Part shown: positions 54,542 to 62,232 of the stretch, piece by piece
Numbering within the stretch: position 1 is the stretch's first letter
How the letters are laid out: each line of letters opens with the position of its first letter
Source: Atopobium deltae
GTDB lineage: Bacteria; Actinomycetota; Coriobacteriia; Coriobacteriales; Atopobiaceae
Length of the DNA: 64,000 nt
Reading direction: 5' to 3'
NCBI RefSeq assembly: GCF_001552785.1
Contig: NZ_KQ959487.1
Location: 62,001 to 126,000 of the forward strand
The notes under the pieces: model-generated
Databases searched by the model: none
Seen by the model: only the letters and a program-made list of their open reading frames with translations
Told to the model about the DNA's origin: nothing
Program-made: the position numbers and the translations under genes

Positions 54542-55975
54542 ATGTTAGTTTCTATGAATATGCATCCTGACATAGCAAAGCCCGCACAAACGCAGGTAGG
54601 GCAAGCTACGCAAAAACAGGTAGCACGAACTGCGCAAACGCAAAAACACTCTAACGGCGCACCTCTGCGACTCGCTATTATTGGCGGAGGCGCCGCGGGG
54701 TTCTTTTTAGCACTAAACGCACACGAGCTCCACCAACGCTTGAGTCAGGAAGCCGCTCGCCAACAGCTGCAGCAACAGCACCCACAGCGCAAACAGCGGT
54801 CGGCGTGCCCACAGCACCCATACCCCCGCCCGCTCGAAATACATATCTTCGAGAAGAGCGCCCGAGTAATGAGCAAGCTTGCACTCACGGGTCATGGCCG
54901 CTGTAATTGCACGAATACCTTTGCTAAGGTCAAGCGCTTGGATGAAGTATATCCACGCGGGTCGCGACTGCTTAAAAAATTGTTTAAACAATTTGGCCCA
55001 CGCGACACCTACCAATGGTTTGAGGAACACGGTGTAGCACTTATGACACAGGACGATCAACGCATCTTTCCTGCAGCGCAAACAAGCCAAACCATACTCG
55101 ATATGTTCTTAGAGCATGCGCACAAATACAGAGTGCAGCTGCACCTCAAACAGCGCATAGACTCCCCCGAAAACCTGCTCATACAAAATGGCGGCTCCTT
55201 CGATTTTGTCGCCGTGACCACAGGTGGCGCTTCGACTGCCGTGACCACTGGTGGCTCCCCTACGAGTTCTGTTGCGGATACTGTATCTGCCTGCGTGCCA
55301 AGCCTGTTTGGTTTTTGCATTGCGGATCCGCAGTTGTGCGCACTCGCAGGATCTTCTCGGCAGGAGGCACGCCTCAGTATTCCTCACACGTCATTTTGTG
55401 CGAAAGGACCGTTGCTCATCACGCATCAGGGCGTAAGTGGACCAGCAGCGCTTAGCTTGTCAAGTTATGCGGCGCGGTGGCTTGCCGAGAAGGGCTATCA
55501 GCATGAGCTTTGCATTAACTGGACTGGTGCCCGCAATCAGGACGAAATCCGCCAGCAGCTTGCAGACCTGCTACAAAAAAATCCTCACAAGCGTCTTGCA
55601 AACGTGCAGCCGCATCAGTTGAGCCAGCGCTTATGGAACTACCTTATCGAGAAGAACGACCCAGCGCTGCGCAAGAAGCACTGCAGCGAGGTATCAAAAA
55701 AGCAGCTTAATAAGCTGGTGCTCACGCTTGCTAACGATACGTACGAAGTTTCTGGACGCAGCGCTCATAAAGAGGAGTTTGTGACCTGCGGAGGGGTTTC
55801 TTTGCGAAGCGTGAACTCGGCTACGTTGGAATCAAAGCGGCAAGCTGACCTGTACTACGCTGGAGAAGTTCTGGATATCGATGGCATTACTGGAGGCTTT
55901 AATCTGCAGGCTGCCTGGACGTGCGCCTGGGTGGTCGCACATGCGATCACATGCATAGCCACCCAGGTTGACTAA
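54542..55975 (+). CDS. BaiN/HI0933-type FAD-dependent oxidoreductase
   Basis: A 477-residue flavoprotein. The FAD site is LAIIGGGAAGFFLALNA near residue 43, after an unusual Gln/Ala/Thr-rich N-terminal extension of 40 residues. Family landmarks: KLALTGHGRCNCTN, QDDQRIFPAAQTSQTILDMF, LITHQGVSGPAALSLS and the C-terminal DIDGITGGFNLQAAW. HI0933/YhiN/BaiN proteins are FAD enzymes of poorly known role; BaiN reduces bile-acid intermediates, but that substrate is not implied here. ATGs at 54542, 54554 and 54560 are all possible starts, none with a strong ribosome site. Confidence 0.87.
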   Translation: MLVSMNMHPDIAKPAQTQVGQATQKQVARTAQTQKHSNGAPLRLAIIGGGAAGFFLALNAHELHQRLSQEAARQQLQQQHPQRKQRSACPQHPYPRPLEIHIFEKSARVMSKLALTGHGRCNCTNTFAKVKRLDEVYPRGSRLLKKLFKQFGPRDTYQWFEEHGVALMTQDDQRIFPAAQTSQTILDMFLEHAHKYRVQLHLKQRIDSPENLLIQNGGSFDFVAVTTGGASTAVTTGGSPTSSVADTVSACVPSLFGFCIADPQLCALAGSSRQEARLSIPHTSFCAKGPLLITHQGVSGPAALSLSSYAARWLAEKGYQHELCINWTGARNQDEIRQQLADLLQKNPHKRLANVQPHQLSQRLWNYLIEKNDPALRKKHCSEVSKKQLNKLVLTLANDTYEVSGRSAHKEEFVTCGGVSLRSVNSATLESKRQADLYYAGEVLDIDGITGGFNLQAAWTCAWVVAHAITCIATQVD

Positions 55976-55984
55976 TGCTTTACG

Positions 55985-56026
55985 TGTCGCCTAGAGCTGT
56001 TGCTTTCGACACCTCCAAAGGCGACA
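55985..56026. terminator. possible bidirectional terminator
   Basis: TGTCGCCT (55985-55992) and AGGCGACA (56019-56026) are perfect 8-base arms between two convergent genes. The loop of 26 bases is large and there is no T-tract, so this is weak. Confidence 0.3.
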
Positions 56027-56043
56027 TCATCATCTAAACACGC

Positions 56044-56589
56044 TTACTTATCTTGTACAGCACCCTGAGCCGTATCCTGAGTTCCACTTTGAGCCTTCTT
56101 CTGGAAGTATGCATCAAGTTTTTGCGCGTACAGCTGCTTTTCGTATTTTGTTTTAAGCGTAAACACCACCGAGAGCGCTGCAAAGATAACCAGGTAAATG
56201 ATCGTAAAGGTTGCCCAAATGCCAAGGTTTTGCGCTGGAAACCACGAGAATACCGTCATAAACAAGACGCATAAAATAACGTACAACACAACACCAAACA
56301 GGGCAATTCTTGCAGGGTAGCTGAGCGCCTTAAACACATAGTGCGTAAAAAAGACTACTTGTAATCCGACGGCGATCGCACAGGCACCAAATAGCTGCCA
56401 CGAAAGCAAAACGCCCTGCAGGGCTTCTCCTTCGGCAAATACGGTGCCCACAGCCAAAAAGATGAGCATAACCGTCGTAAAAGAGATGCACAGCGAGGTA
56501 GCTGCATACATCCAGGGGTTACCAAAAGCACCTTCGAGATTGCTTGATTCTTGATTCTTGTAATCACTTGTTTGCGTGAGCGTTTTCAT
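56044..56589 (-). CDS. DUF3021-like membrane protein
   Basis: A 181-residue protein with four membrane segments at about residues 28-50, 62-85, 95-117 and 125-147, followed by a basic cytoplasmic tail (LKTKYEKQLYAQKLDAYFQKK, key run KYEKQLYAQKLDAYF). This matches DUF3021 proteins, which are encoded next to LytTR regulators and are thought to control their activity at the membrane. A LytTR gene indeed lies 110 bases upstream. Confidence 0.78.
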   Translation of the reverse strand: MKTLTQTSDYKNQESSNLEGAFGNPWMYAATSLCISFTTVMLIFLAVGTVFAEGEALQGVLLSWQLFGACAIAVGLQVVFFTHYVFKALSYPARIALFGVVLYVILCVLFMTVFSWFPAQNLGIWATFTIIYLVIFAALSVVFTLKTKYEKQLYAQKLDAYFQKKAQSGTQDTAQGAVQDK

Positions 56590-56699
56590 AAAAGTCTCCT
56601 TGCATTTAGGCGTGCTGCAGACAGGCGTTTAGGCGTGCGTTGTAAGCGTGCACCTTTCGAGCGGGTACGGCGGCATACGGCCGCAAACGATTGACCAGC

Positions 56700-57137
56700 C
56701 TACATGTCGAGTTTTTTGCGGATAATCCCAGCGTATTGTCGCGAAACGATGAGTTTCTCGGCATTATCGAGCGTAATAATCAAACGCCCGTTAAACTCGG
56801 GTTCAATGCTCGCAATACGGTTAAAATTCACAAGACAAGCGCGTGCAATGCGCACAAAGTCGCAGGTTTCCAGGCGCGCTTTGGCTTCGTACAGCGGCAT
56901 TCCCAAACGCAGCACGCTTGTGTCCGTATAGGCAAAGCAACGCTTATCGACCGATTCGATATAGAGCACCTGCGCGGTAGGAACTACGCAAAGCTTCTGA
57001 CCGTCCATTCCCGAAAGGCGCTGTGCGTCGCTGCGCAAGTTTGTTACCAAACGCTGCAGTGTTTCCGTCTTTTGCGGATACCGGACAAGCACATATATGT
57101 CATTCAGCTGTTCATCCTGCACAAGCTCTACTTTCAT
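56700..57137 (-). CDS. LytTR-domain transcriptional regulator
   Basis: A 145-residue protein. The C-terminal LytTR DNA-binding domain is clear: VLYIESVDKRCFAYTD, LYEAKARLETCDFVRIARACLVNFNRI (key run RIARACLVNFNRIASIEP), and LIVSRQYAGIIRKKL. It lacks a receiver domain, so it is of the short type whose activity is set by a membrane partner such as the DUF3021 protein. ATG 57137 follows AGGGGG 7 bases upstream. That ribosome site is part of a strong inverted repeat. Confidence 0.88.
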   Translation of the reverse strand: MKVELVQDEQLNDIYVLVRYPQKTETLQRLVTNLRSDAQRLSGMDGQKLCVVPTAQVLYIESVDKRCFAYTDTSVLRLGMPLYEAKARLETCDFVRIARACLVNFNRIASIEPEFNGRLIITLDNAEKLIVSRQYAGIIRKKLDM

Positions 57138-57139
57138 TA

Positions 57140-57212
57140 ATAAACCCCCTCTCATACAAGCTGCTTTAACCATAGAACATCAAACAACTTGCTTTGAGTG
57201 TAGGGGGTTTAT
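57140..57212 (-). promoter_or_regulatory. hairpin hiding the LytTR ribosome site
   Basis: In the transcript ATAAACCCCCT (57212-57202) is the exact complement of AGGGGGTTTAT (57150-57140), which contains the ribosome site of the LytTR gene. Inner pairs CTCA/TGAG and CAAG/CTTG extend the stem. If transcription starts upstream of 57212, this would block translation until opened. Confidence 0.55.
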
Positions 57213-57238
57213 CACACAAGTTCTCTGCGAAATGACTG

Positions 57239-57269
57239 AGTTGCAAAAATGCCTGCCTCAGTTGCAAAA
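57239..57269. promoter_or_regulatory. candidate LytTR binding site
   Basis: AGTTGCAAAA occurs at 57239-57248 and again at 57260-57269 in the same orientation, 21 bases apart, i.e. two helical turns. LytTR regulators bind direct repeats of about nine bases with GTT in the centre and this spacing. It lies 100 bases upstream of the LytTR gene, so autoregulation is plausible. Confidence 0.5.
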
Positions 57270-57287
57270 GCGCGACCACACCAAACG

Positions 57288-58112
57288 CTATACCTTGATT
57301 GACGGAGGCACCACCTTCGTTTTTCTCGTCAGGCGTGCGTAAATCAAGAAGAGCACAATGCCGATGACCGCGCTTACTACGATGGAGCCACCAGGGCGCA
57401 CGTCGTAATGGTACGAAAACGTCAAGCCGCTCAAAGTGTAAATCATGCCCAGAATCACGGACAAAATGCAGGTCTGCTTATAGCTGCGTGCGACGATAAG
57501 GGCCGTCGCGACGGGCAGCGTCACGAGCGACACTACCAACAGAGCGCCCACGACTTTGCAGGCAAGCGCAATCATAATGGCGGTAACCAGCGTAAAGATG
57601 CCGTTGACAAAGCCAACCTTCACGCCCGACAGACGGGCAATGGTGGTGTCCACAGCCAAATCCAACAAGGCCGCATAAAAGACAATACTGATGACCACGG
57701 TCAGCACAAACACAGCCGCCGTGCTGATAAGATCAACCACGGTCACCGACGAAATCGAGCCAAACAAATACGACTCAAAGGTGTTTCCACCAGGGGCGAG
57801 GTCGGCCAAAATAACGGACAGACCCAGGCCAGCGCTCATAATAACCGCCACCGACATATCGCCGAAGTGCGGCATCTTAGCACGAATGCCCTCGATGAAG
57901 AAGGCCGAAATCACGCAGCTAATCACGGCGCCAATAACGGGATTGAATCCCAAAATCAAACCGAAGCCAACACCCATAAGCGAAGCATGCGACAGAGCGT
58001 CGCTGACCATCGACGTTTTGCGGTTGATCATCACAATACCAATCAGGGGCAACGCAATCGCAAGCATGATGCCAGCAGCGAGCGTGCGGCGCATAAAGTC
58101 AAACTCAAGCAC
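57288..58112 (-). CDS. znuB: zinc/manganese ABC transporter permease, second locus
   Basis: A 274-residue ABC-3 permease with eight or nine membrane segments. MVSDALSHASLMGVGFGLILG and VVGALLVVSLVTLPVATA are the family landmarks; the latter differs from the first-locus permease (TIGSLIVSSLLVVPV), so they are paralogues rather than recent copies. Its start overlaps the end of the ATPase gene by 8 bases. Confidence 0.92.
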   Translation of the reverse strand: MLEFDFMRRTLAAGIMLAIALPLIGIVMINRKTSMVSDALSHASLMGVGFGLILGFNPVIGAVISCVISAFFIEGIRAKMPHFGDMSVAVIMSAGLGLSVILADLAPGGNTFESYLFGSISSVTVVDLISTAAVFVLTVVISIVFYAALLDLAVDTTIARLSGVKVGFVNGIFTLVTAIMIALACKVVGALLVVSLVTLPVATALIVARSYKQTCILSVILGMIYTLSGLTFSYHYDVRPGGSIVVSAVIGIVLFLIYARLTRKTKVVPPSIKV

Positions 58113-58776
58113 GATTCATCCTTCCTGCATCAATTTTGTACGTTGCATCAAAGCTCACATGCCTGCATACCAGCTCAAGCTCATGCGAGACGAGCAGCGT
58201 CGTAATGTCGCGCTCTTTGCGAATGCGCTCGAGGGTATCCAAGAAGCTAATTTTGCTGTCATTGTCGACACCAGCGGTAGGCTCGTCCAAAATCAACAGC
58301 TGCGGGTTGTTGATAAGCGCGCGGGTAATCATGACGCGCTGTTGCAAACCACCCGAAAGCTCATTAAAAGGAACGTTGATATAGGTGGACAGCCCCATTT
58401 GCTTTAGCGCCGTTGACGCCTTTTGAATATGCTTTTTACGAGGCACTTTAATAAAACCAAAGTCGTTATACAAACCTAAGCAGACCATCTCGCAACAGGT
58501 TGTGGGAAAGGCAACCTTGTCCATCACACTTGCCTGAGGAACATACCCAATACGCGTCAGGTCGGTAAGCTTGTCGATGGGCGTACCAAACAGCTCTACC
58601 TTGCCTTTGAAGCCTTTGAGCTCGCCCAGCAAGACCTTTAACAGCGTCGACTTGCCCGAGCCATTCTCGCCCGTAATACAACACGCCTCGCCCTTCTCGA
58701 CGCAAAAATCAATGCCGCGTAGCACGGGGTCGGCCGTATATCCAAACGTAAGCTCGCTTACATCAATAATGTGCAT
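58105..58776 (-). CDS. znuC: zinc/manganese ABC transporter ATPase, second locus
   Basis: A 223-residue ABC ATPase: Walker A GENGSGKST, Q-loop YVPQASVM, signature LSGGLQQR, Walker B LLILDEPTAGVD, switch His in LVSHELEL. It lies 11 bases after the substrate-binding gene and overlaps the permease gene. Confidence 0.92.
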   Translation of the reverse strand: MHIIDVSELTFGYTADPVLRGIDFCVEKGEACCITGENGSGKSTLLKVLLGELKGFKGKVELFGTPIDKLTDLTRIGYVPQASVMDKVAFPTTCCEMVCLGLYNDFGFIKVPRKKHIQKASTALKQMGLSTYINVPFNELSGGLQQRVMITRALINNPQLLILDEPTAGVDNDSKISFLDTLERIRKERDITTLLVSHELELVCRHVSFDATYKIDAGRMNRA

Positions 58777-58787
58777 AGCGTCTCCTA

Positions 58788-60125
58788 CTACTTCAGCGAC
58801 TCGTAAATCGCCTCGATATTTGCTCTCATAATTTCGACGTAGCCGTTCATCTTGCTGCCCTGCTCCTCGCTGACATACTCCATCGAGGCCAGCGGAATCG
58901 CCTTGCCGCCGATTTCTCCGGCTACGGTATCGGCACCCTTGGACGACGCACCAAGCTCGTAAAACACGGTGTTGACGTTATGACGTTTGCAAAAATCAAC
59001 CGCCTTGCGCACCGTTTTGAGCGCGGGGGCCTCGGTGGACGTCAGTCCCTGCAAGGGAAAATGTTTAATGTTAAAGTCGCGGCATAAATACGAGTACGCG
59101 TTGTGCGTGACCACAAATTCGCGCCGCTCCAGCTTCGAGAACTTCTCGTTATACTCGGCCGTAATGTCGGTTAGCCGAGAAACCACGTTGAGCTTGTTCT
59201 TTTTAAAGCTGCGCGCCTCGTCGGGTGCCAGCTCGCATAAGCGATCCTGAATAGCGCTGCAATACTGCTTCGCGTTGACGAGCGACAGCCACGAGTGCGG
59301 GTCAAAGGTGATCTTATCGTGACCCGATGATGAGCCTTCCATCAGGGTTTTTGTTGGAATTTCGTCGTCATTCTCGCGCGTCACAAAGCGATACGACAGC
59401 AAGCTTTCGGAAGCGCGATCCGAAATAATGATCCAGTCGTCTCCGTCGGGAAGGGTAAAGCCAATGTAGCCGCTTTCGTGACCCATCTCCAGCGCGTAAA
59501 CGTGGTCGGGCTCCACCGTAAACGTCGTGTGCTGCGTCACGACGGACCCCTTTTGATTCATAATGCTGCGACCGTGCTTAATGAGGTCGGCCTGACTCAT
59601 CTGCTTTTTGTCTTTGAGAAATGCGACGCGCAGAATATCCTGGTGCGTGTGACCAAATTCAAAGCCGTAGGTCCCTGGCTTGACCTCAAGGCGGGCCATG
59701 AACTGGAACTCTCCCATGGCGGCGGCACCTTTATAGGTGATAAGTTCGATGCTGTCGGACAGCTTTAGCACGGGCAGGTCGGGCAGATTGTCGCGCACTT
59801 GGTCGAGCCAGTGCTCCATGTTGGCACCGTTTACGACCAGTAGGTGTGATTCTGACAAATTGCGCAGCGACCGAGGCGTGGGCTCCCACATGTGGGGATC
59901 CTTGTTCGATGGCATAAATGAATGCAGGTTAATGGCGTCGCCCGCCACCTCGCGCACCAAATCAAAGACGGGATAAAACGAGGCATACACGGTTGGTTTT
60001 TGCCCCTCTTGCAGGGCATGTTTATGACCAGAACGCCCAGCACACGCAGAAAGTGAGCCGAGCGCCAGAGAAGACAGCGATGCTGATGCACATAAGCCGA
60101 GAAATGCTCTTCTCGAGTAATCCAT
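58788..60125 (-). CDS. znuA: ZnuA-like substrate-binding lipoprotein with a large inserted domain
   Basis: A 445-residue protein. The signal carries a twin-arginine motif (SRRAFLG) and a lipobox LSAC (Cys28), so it is probably a Tat-exported lipoprotein. The cluster A-I fold is split: YASFYPVFDLVREV and the first His in DPHMWEPT (His78), then an insert at about residues 132-268, then the second His in DPHSWLS (His277), VVTHNAYSYLCRDF and the C-terminal VFYELGASSKGADT. Common ZnuA has only a short His-rich loop at this point. The insert is beta-rich in look and carries FGHTHQD, TQHTTF and EMGHESGY, which could bind metal. ATG 60125 follows GGAG. Confidence 0.88.
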   Translation of the reverse strand: MDYSRRAFLGLCASASLSSLALGSLSACAGRSGHKHALQEGQKPTVYASFYPVFDLVREVAGDAINLHSFMPSNKDPHMWEPTPRSLRNLSESHLLVVNGANMEHWLDQVRDNLPDLPVLKLSDSIELITYKGAAAMGEFQFMARLEVKPGTYGFEFGHTHQDILRVAFLKDKKQMSQADLIKHGRSIMNQKGSVVTQHTTFTVEPDHVYALEMGHESGYIGFTLPDGDDWIIISDRASESLLSYRFVTRENDDEIPTKTLMEGSSSGHDKITFDPHSWLSLVNAKQYCSAIQDRLCELAPDEARSFKKNKLNVVSRLTDITAEYNEKFSKLERREFVVTHNAYSYLCRDFNIKHFPLQGLTSTEAPALKTVRKAVDFCKRHNVNTVFYELGASSKGADTVAGEIGGKAIPLASMEYVSEEQGSKMNGYVEIMRANIEAIYESLK

Positions 60126-60213
60126 ATAACACTCCTGTGGTGTAATGGTATCTATCGTACATATATGAAAAAACTTACATATGCCAAATCTTTCAGATAA
60201 GCACGTTATAAGA

Positions 60214-60314
60214 AAGCAGGCTGCCTGCGGCACGTGCCGCACTCAATCGTGCGTACGTGTGTCGCACGTGGGGCGTGTCGAGCACAGTATGTGCCATGCA
60301 CAAGCAGCCTGCTT
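60214..60314 (-). promoter_or_regulatory. nested palindromes between zinT and znuA
   Basis: AAGCAGGCTGC (60214-60224) and GCAGCCTGCTT (60304-60314) are exact complements enclosing 79 bases; the 3' arm is followed by TTCTTAT in the transcript. Inside lies the perfect 14-bp palindrome GCGGCACGTGCCGC (60227-60240) and further GTGC/GCAC words. It looks like a structured attenuator or partial terminator between the first two genes of the operon. Confidence 0.5.
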
Positions 60315-60329
60315 GCAAGCTACAAAGAT

Positions 60330-60971
60330 TTATTCTTTGATCTCGCCCTTGATCTGATCAAGCGTGGTAGAAGGCTTCACGAAGGTGGGATACCAATCGG
60401 TCTTCTTCTCCATCTCCTCTACGCTTGCGCCAAAGCGAAGGTGGAAGTGAACGAGCTCTTCCTCACCGTGAACGCCCATGAGCATCATGTAAGGATACTT
60501 GGCATCCTTATCGGTAGCCTTGAAAATGTTCCACTCGAGCTCGGCGCCGCCGTGCTTAACCTTCTTGGCCTCGACAAACTCGTACTTGGACTTAGCAATC
60601 TCTTTGCCGTCCTTGTCCTTAAAACCATCAAGGAAGGTGATGCTGTCCTCGGTAACCTCGATGCCCTTGAACTCTGCGGCAGTCTTGGTCTTCATCTCGT
60701 TTTTAACATCTTCGGGCTTCTTGTTGTCGCGCTTGGCTACCTCTTCGTAGGTAGCGTCAAGCTCTTTTTCGTCGAGATAACCGTCGATGCTGTTCCAAAC
60801 ACCCTTCCAGTCAGCCAAAGAAGCAGCCTTCTTGGTGTCTTTTTGCGCAGACTCGGCTGGCTTTTCTTGCGACTTTGAGGTATCCTGAGCCTTCTGTCCG
60901 CCGCAGCCCACGAGCGTGAGCGCCAACACCATAGAGATGCCAGAAGCGGCAATACCGGTAAGCTTGTTCAT
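60330..60971 (-). CDS. zinT: ZinT-domain zinc-binding lipoprotein
   Basis: A 213-residue lipoprotein: signal with lipobox LVGC (Cys23), a charged Lys/Ser/Glu linker to about residue 50, then a ZinT (YodA) domain starting LADWKGVWNSIDGYLDE, the family opening. The zinc ligands are visible near the end as VHGEEELVHFHLRFG (three His). ZinT binds Zn2+ outside the membrane and feeds ZnuA, and here the gene heads the operon that contains that ZnuA. Confidence 0.92.
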   Translation of the reverse strand: MNKLTGIAASGISMVLALTLVGCGGQKAQDTSKSQEKPAESAQKDTKKAASLADWKGVWNSIDGYLDEKELDATYEEVAKRDNKKPEDVKNEMKTKTAAEFKGIEVTEDSITFLDGFKDKDGKEIAKSKYEFVEAKKVKHGGAELEWNIFKATDKDAKYPYMMLMGVHGEEELVHFHLRFGASVEEMEKKTDWYPTFVKPSTTLDQIKGEIKE

Positions 60972-61002
60972 TTCAAACCCTCCATTCGGATTGTAGCTAT
61001 TA

Positions 61003-61055
61003 GTTAGCCTTGGTTAACATTAGCTTAAATTACTCTACCGTCGCGCTGATGTCAA
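61003..61055 (-). promoter_or_regulatory. zinT promoter and overlapping palindrome
   Basis: On the minus strand TTGACA (61055-61050) and TAATTT (61032-61027) are exactly 17 bases apart. The near-perfect palindrome GTTAGCCTTGGTTAAC (61003-61018) sits at the expected start site. It resembles the GTTAGC...TAAC palindrome at the ABC operon promoter and, loosely, DtxR/IdeR-type boxes with TTAG-CTAA symmetry. Suggested role: metal-dependent repression. Confidence 0.65.
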
Positions 61056-61380
61056 TAAAAAACATTCTTTTTTTGCGTCAGTCTTTACGGTATGTACACA
61101 TGCTTTTACATGCGCATATGTACATATTTTTATAAAGCGTGGTCGCGGGGTTGGGGGGGTAGTGGTGGCGCGACTGGCGTGCGGCAACGCGGCTGTGTTG
61201 ACGCGATTAGCGCGACTGGCACGGCGTTGTGTGCCGGTGTTGTGCGCGATCGCACCGTTGCAACGTTGTGGCGGCGCAGAAGATGTGTCCGAACTCTGAT
61301 TTACACTTGGACAAGGTATTAGGCAAAGCTCTTACGTGAAGTATTTGCCAAAAGAACAACTATAACCCACACAGGTACTC
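61056..61380. other. gene-free G-rich stretch
   Basis: No gene is supported in these 325 bases. The part at 61141-61290 is strongly G-skewed on the plus strand, with GGGG-TT-GGGGGGG followed by GTGGTGG, and the direct repeat GCGCGACTGGC near 61168 and 61210. It might fold into a G-rich structure. A 76-codon open frame here has a Cys/Arg/Gly composition with no coding look. Confidence 0.4.
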
Positions 61381-61461
61381 ATGAGGTATCTCATTATTTT
61401 TCTTACGGCTTTTGCCGCATCCACTCTCATCCACTACGCCAAAAGAAGATCCCCTGAGTAA
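61381..61461 (+). CDS. possible 26-residue single-span membrane peptide
   Basis: ATG 61381 is preceded by AGGTACTC. The peptide is MRYLIIFLTAFAASTLIHYA followed by KRRSPE: one hydrophobic span and a basic end. Small hydrophobic peptides of this kind include type I toxins and membrane regulators. It lies in a decayed region and overlaps the tail of a pseudogene on the other strand, so chance is a real alternative. Confidence 0.3.
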   Translation: MRYLIIFLTAFAASTLIHYAKRRSPE

Positions 61462-62008
61462 CCTGTAACCAAAATGTAGCAGCTCATGCCAAGCTCTTTA
61501 TACAATTCTTCGTCCATGTAGGGACATTACAGTATTACGGGGTTATCGCGTCTGTGTAAAGGCTCTTGGGCAGAACGCGCGTTTTCGGGCAACTTTTTCC
61601 ACATCGCCTTAAAAAGTGTTTTATCTCGTGCCTTATTAGATTCGCCTATATCTTGATTAGATTCGCCTATATCTTGAATGCTGTCACTTTCATCAAAACT
61701 AACTTCTAAACTGTCCATATAATTTTTGTCTATAAATATTAGTATCTGATTAAGTGGGATACACTCTTTAGGAAGTTCTGGTATGCATATTTTTAAGGGA
61801 TTTCCTTAGATAAATTCACCGTAATTAAAAAATCCAACAGCAAATTGTCCTGTGGCCACAAGCTCACTAAAGGGACCCAGTAACCATACAACATCAATTC
61901 CTTGTTTTAAGTCATCCCAGTAAGTTAAACCGTATAAAAGTGTAATTTTTTTCCATAGCTTGCTCCAGATAAGCTATCTGTACTCTATAAGCGACCCTTA
62001 CGAACAGC
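61434..62008 (-). pseudogene. decayed gene of unknown family, AT-rich
   Basis: One minus-strand frame stays open across three stops: TAA at 61808-61806, TAA at 61529-61527 and TAG at 61436-61434. Before the first stop it reads LLYGLTYWDDLKQGIDVVWL and GQFAVGFFNYGEFI; between stops KICIPELPKECIPLNQILIF; after the second MDEELYKELGMSCYILVTGY. Further 5', a second frame (RVAYRVQIAYLEQAMEKNY) joins it only if one base is changed at a run of seven A at 61952-61946. The protein-like runs in a consistent frame suggest a real gene now broken by at least two stops and one shift. I do not recognise the family. Confidence 0.6.
61635..61676. repeat. 21-bp perfect tandem duplication
   Basis: ATTAGATTCGCCTATATCTTG occurs twice in tandem, with 21-base period, inside the decayed gene; it would encode QDIGESN twice on the minus strand. 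Confidence 0.85.
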
Positions 62009-62197
62009 CTACATAAGCGGCACTCTGCAAAAAGGTGCAGGGTGCCTTACAATGATTGGCCCCCTTGGGCCCAAAGCATACGGTCTGCATAGTAAGTGCG
62101 CAAGCAGCTCTTCAGACGAGACATACAACGAAACGTTTCCTCGTGCTTCGATGTGCTGTGGGTCAATGCGTTGCGCCTTGAAGGCTCGCGTGTAACG
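62009..62197 (-). pseudogene. open frame without a start codon, possible gene remnant
   Basis: A 62-codon frame between two stops reads YTRAFKAQRIDPQHIEARGN, then VSLYVSSEELLAHLL and ALGPRGPIIV. It has a protein-like look but no start codon with a ribosome site and no recognised family. A hairpin (GGCACTCTGCA/TGCAGGGTGCC at 62029-62056) lies inside it. Confidence 0.25.
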
Positions 62198-62232
62198 TCA
62201 TTCTAAAGGAACGCTTAGACACATCTTACGCA

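Noticed and set aside
61092-61322. 76-codon plus-strand open frame in the G-rich stretch
   Set aside because: Composition is Cys/Arg/Gly/Thr driven by G-rich DNA; no ribosome site and no domain.
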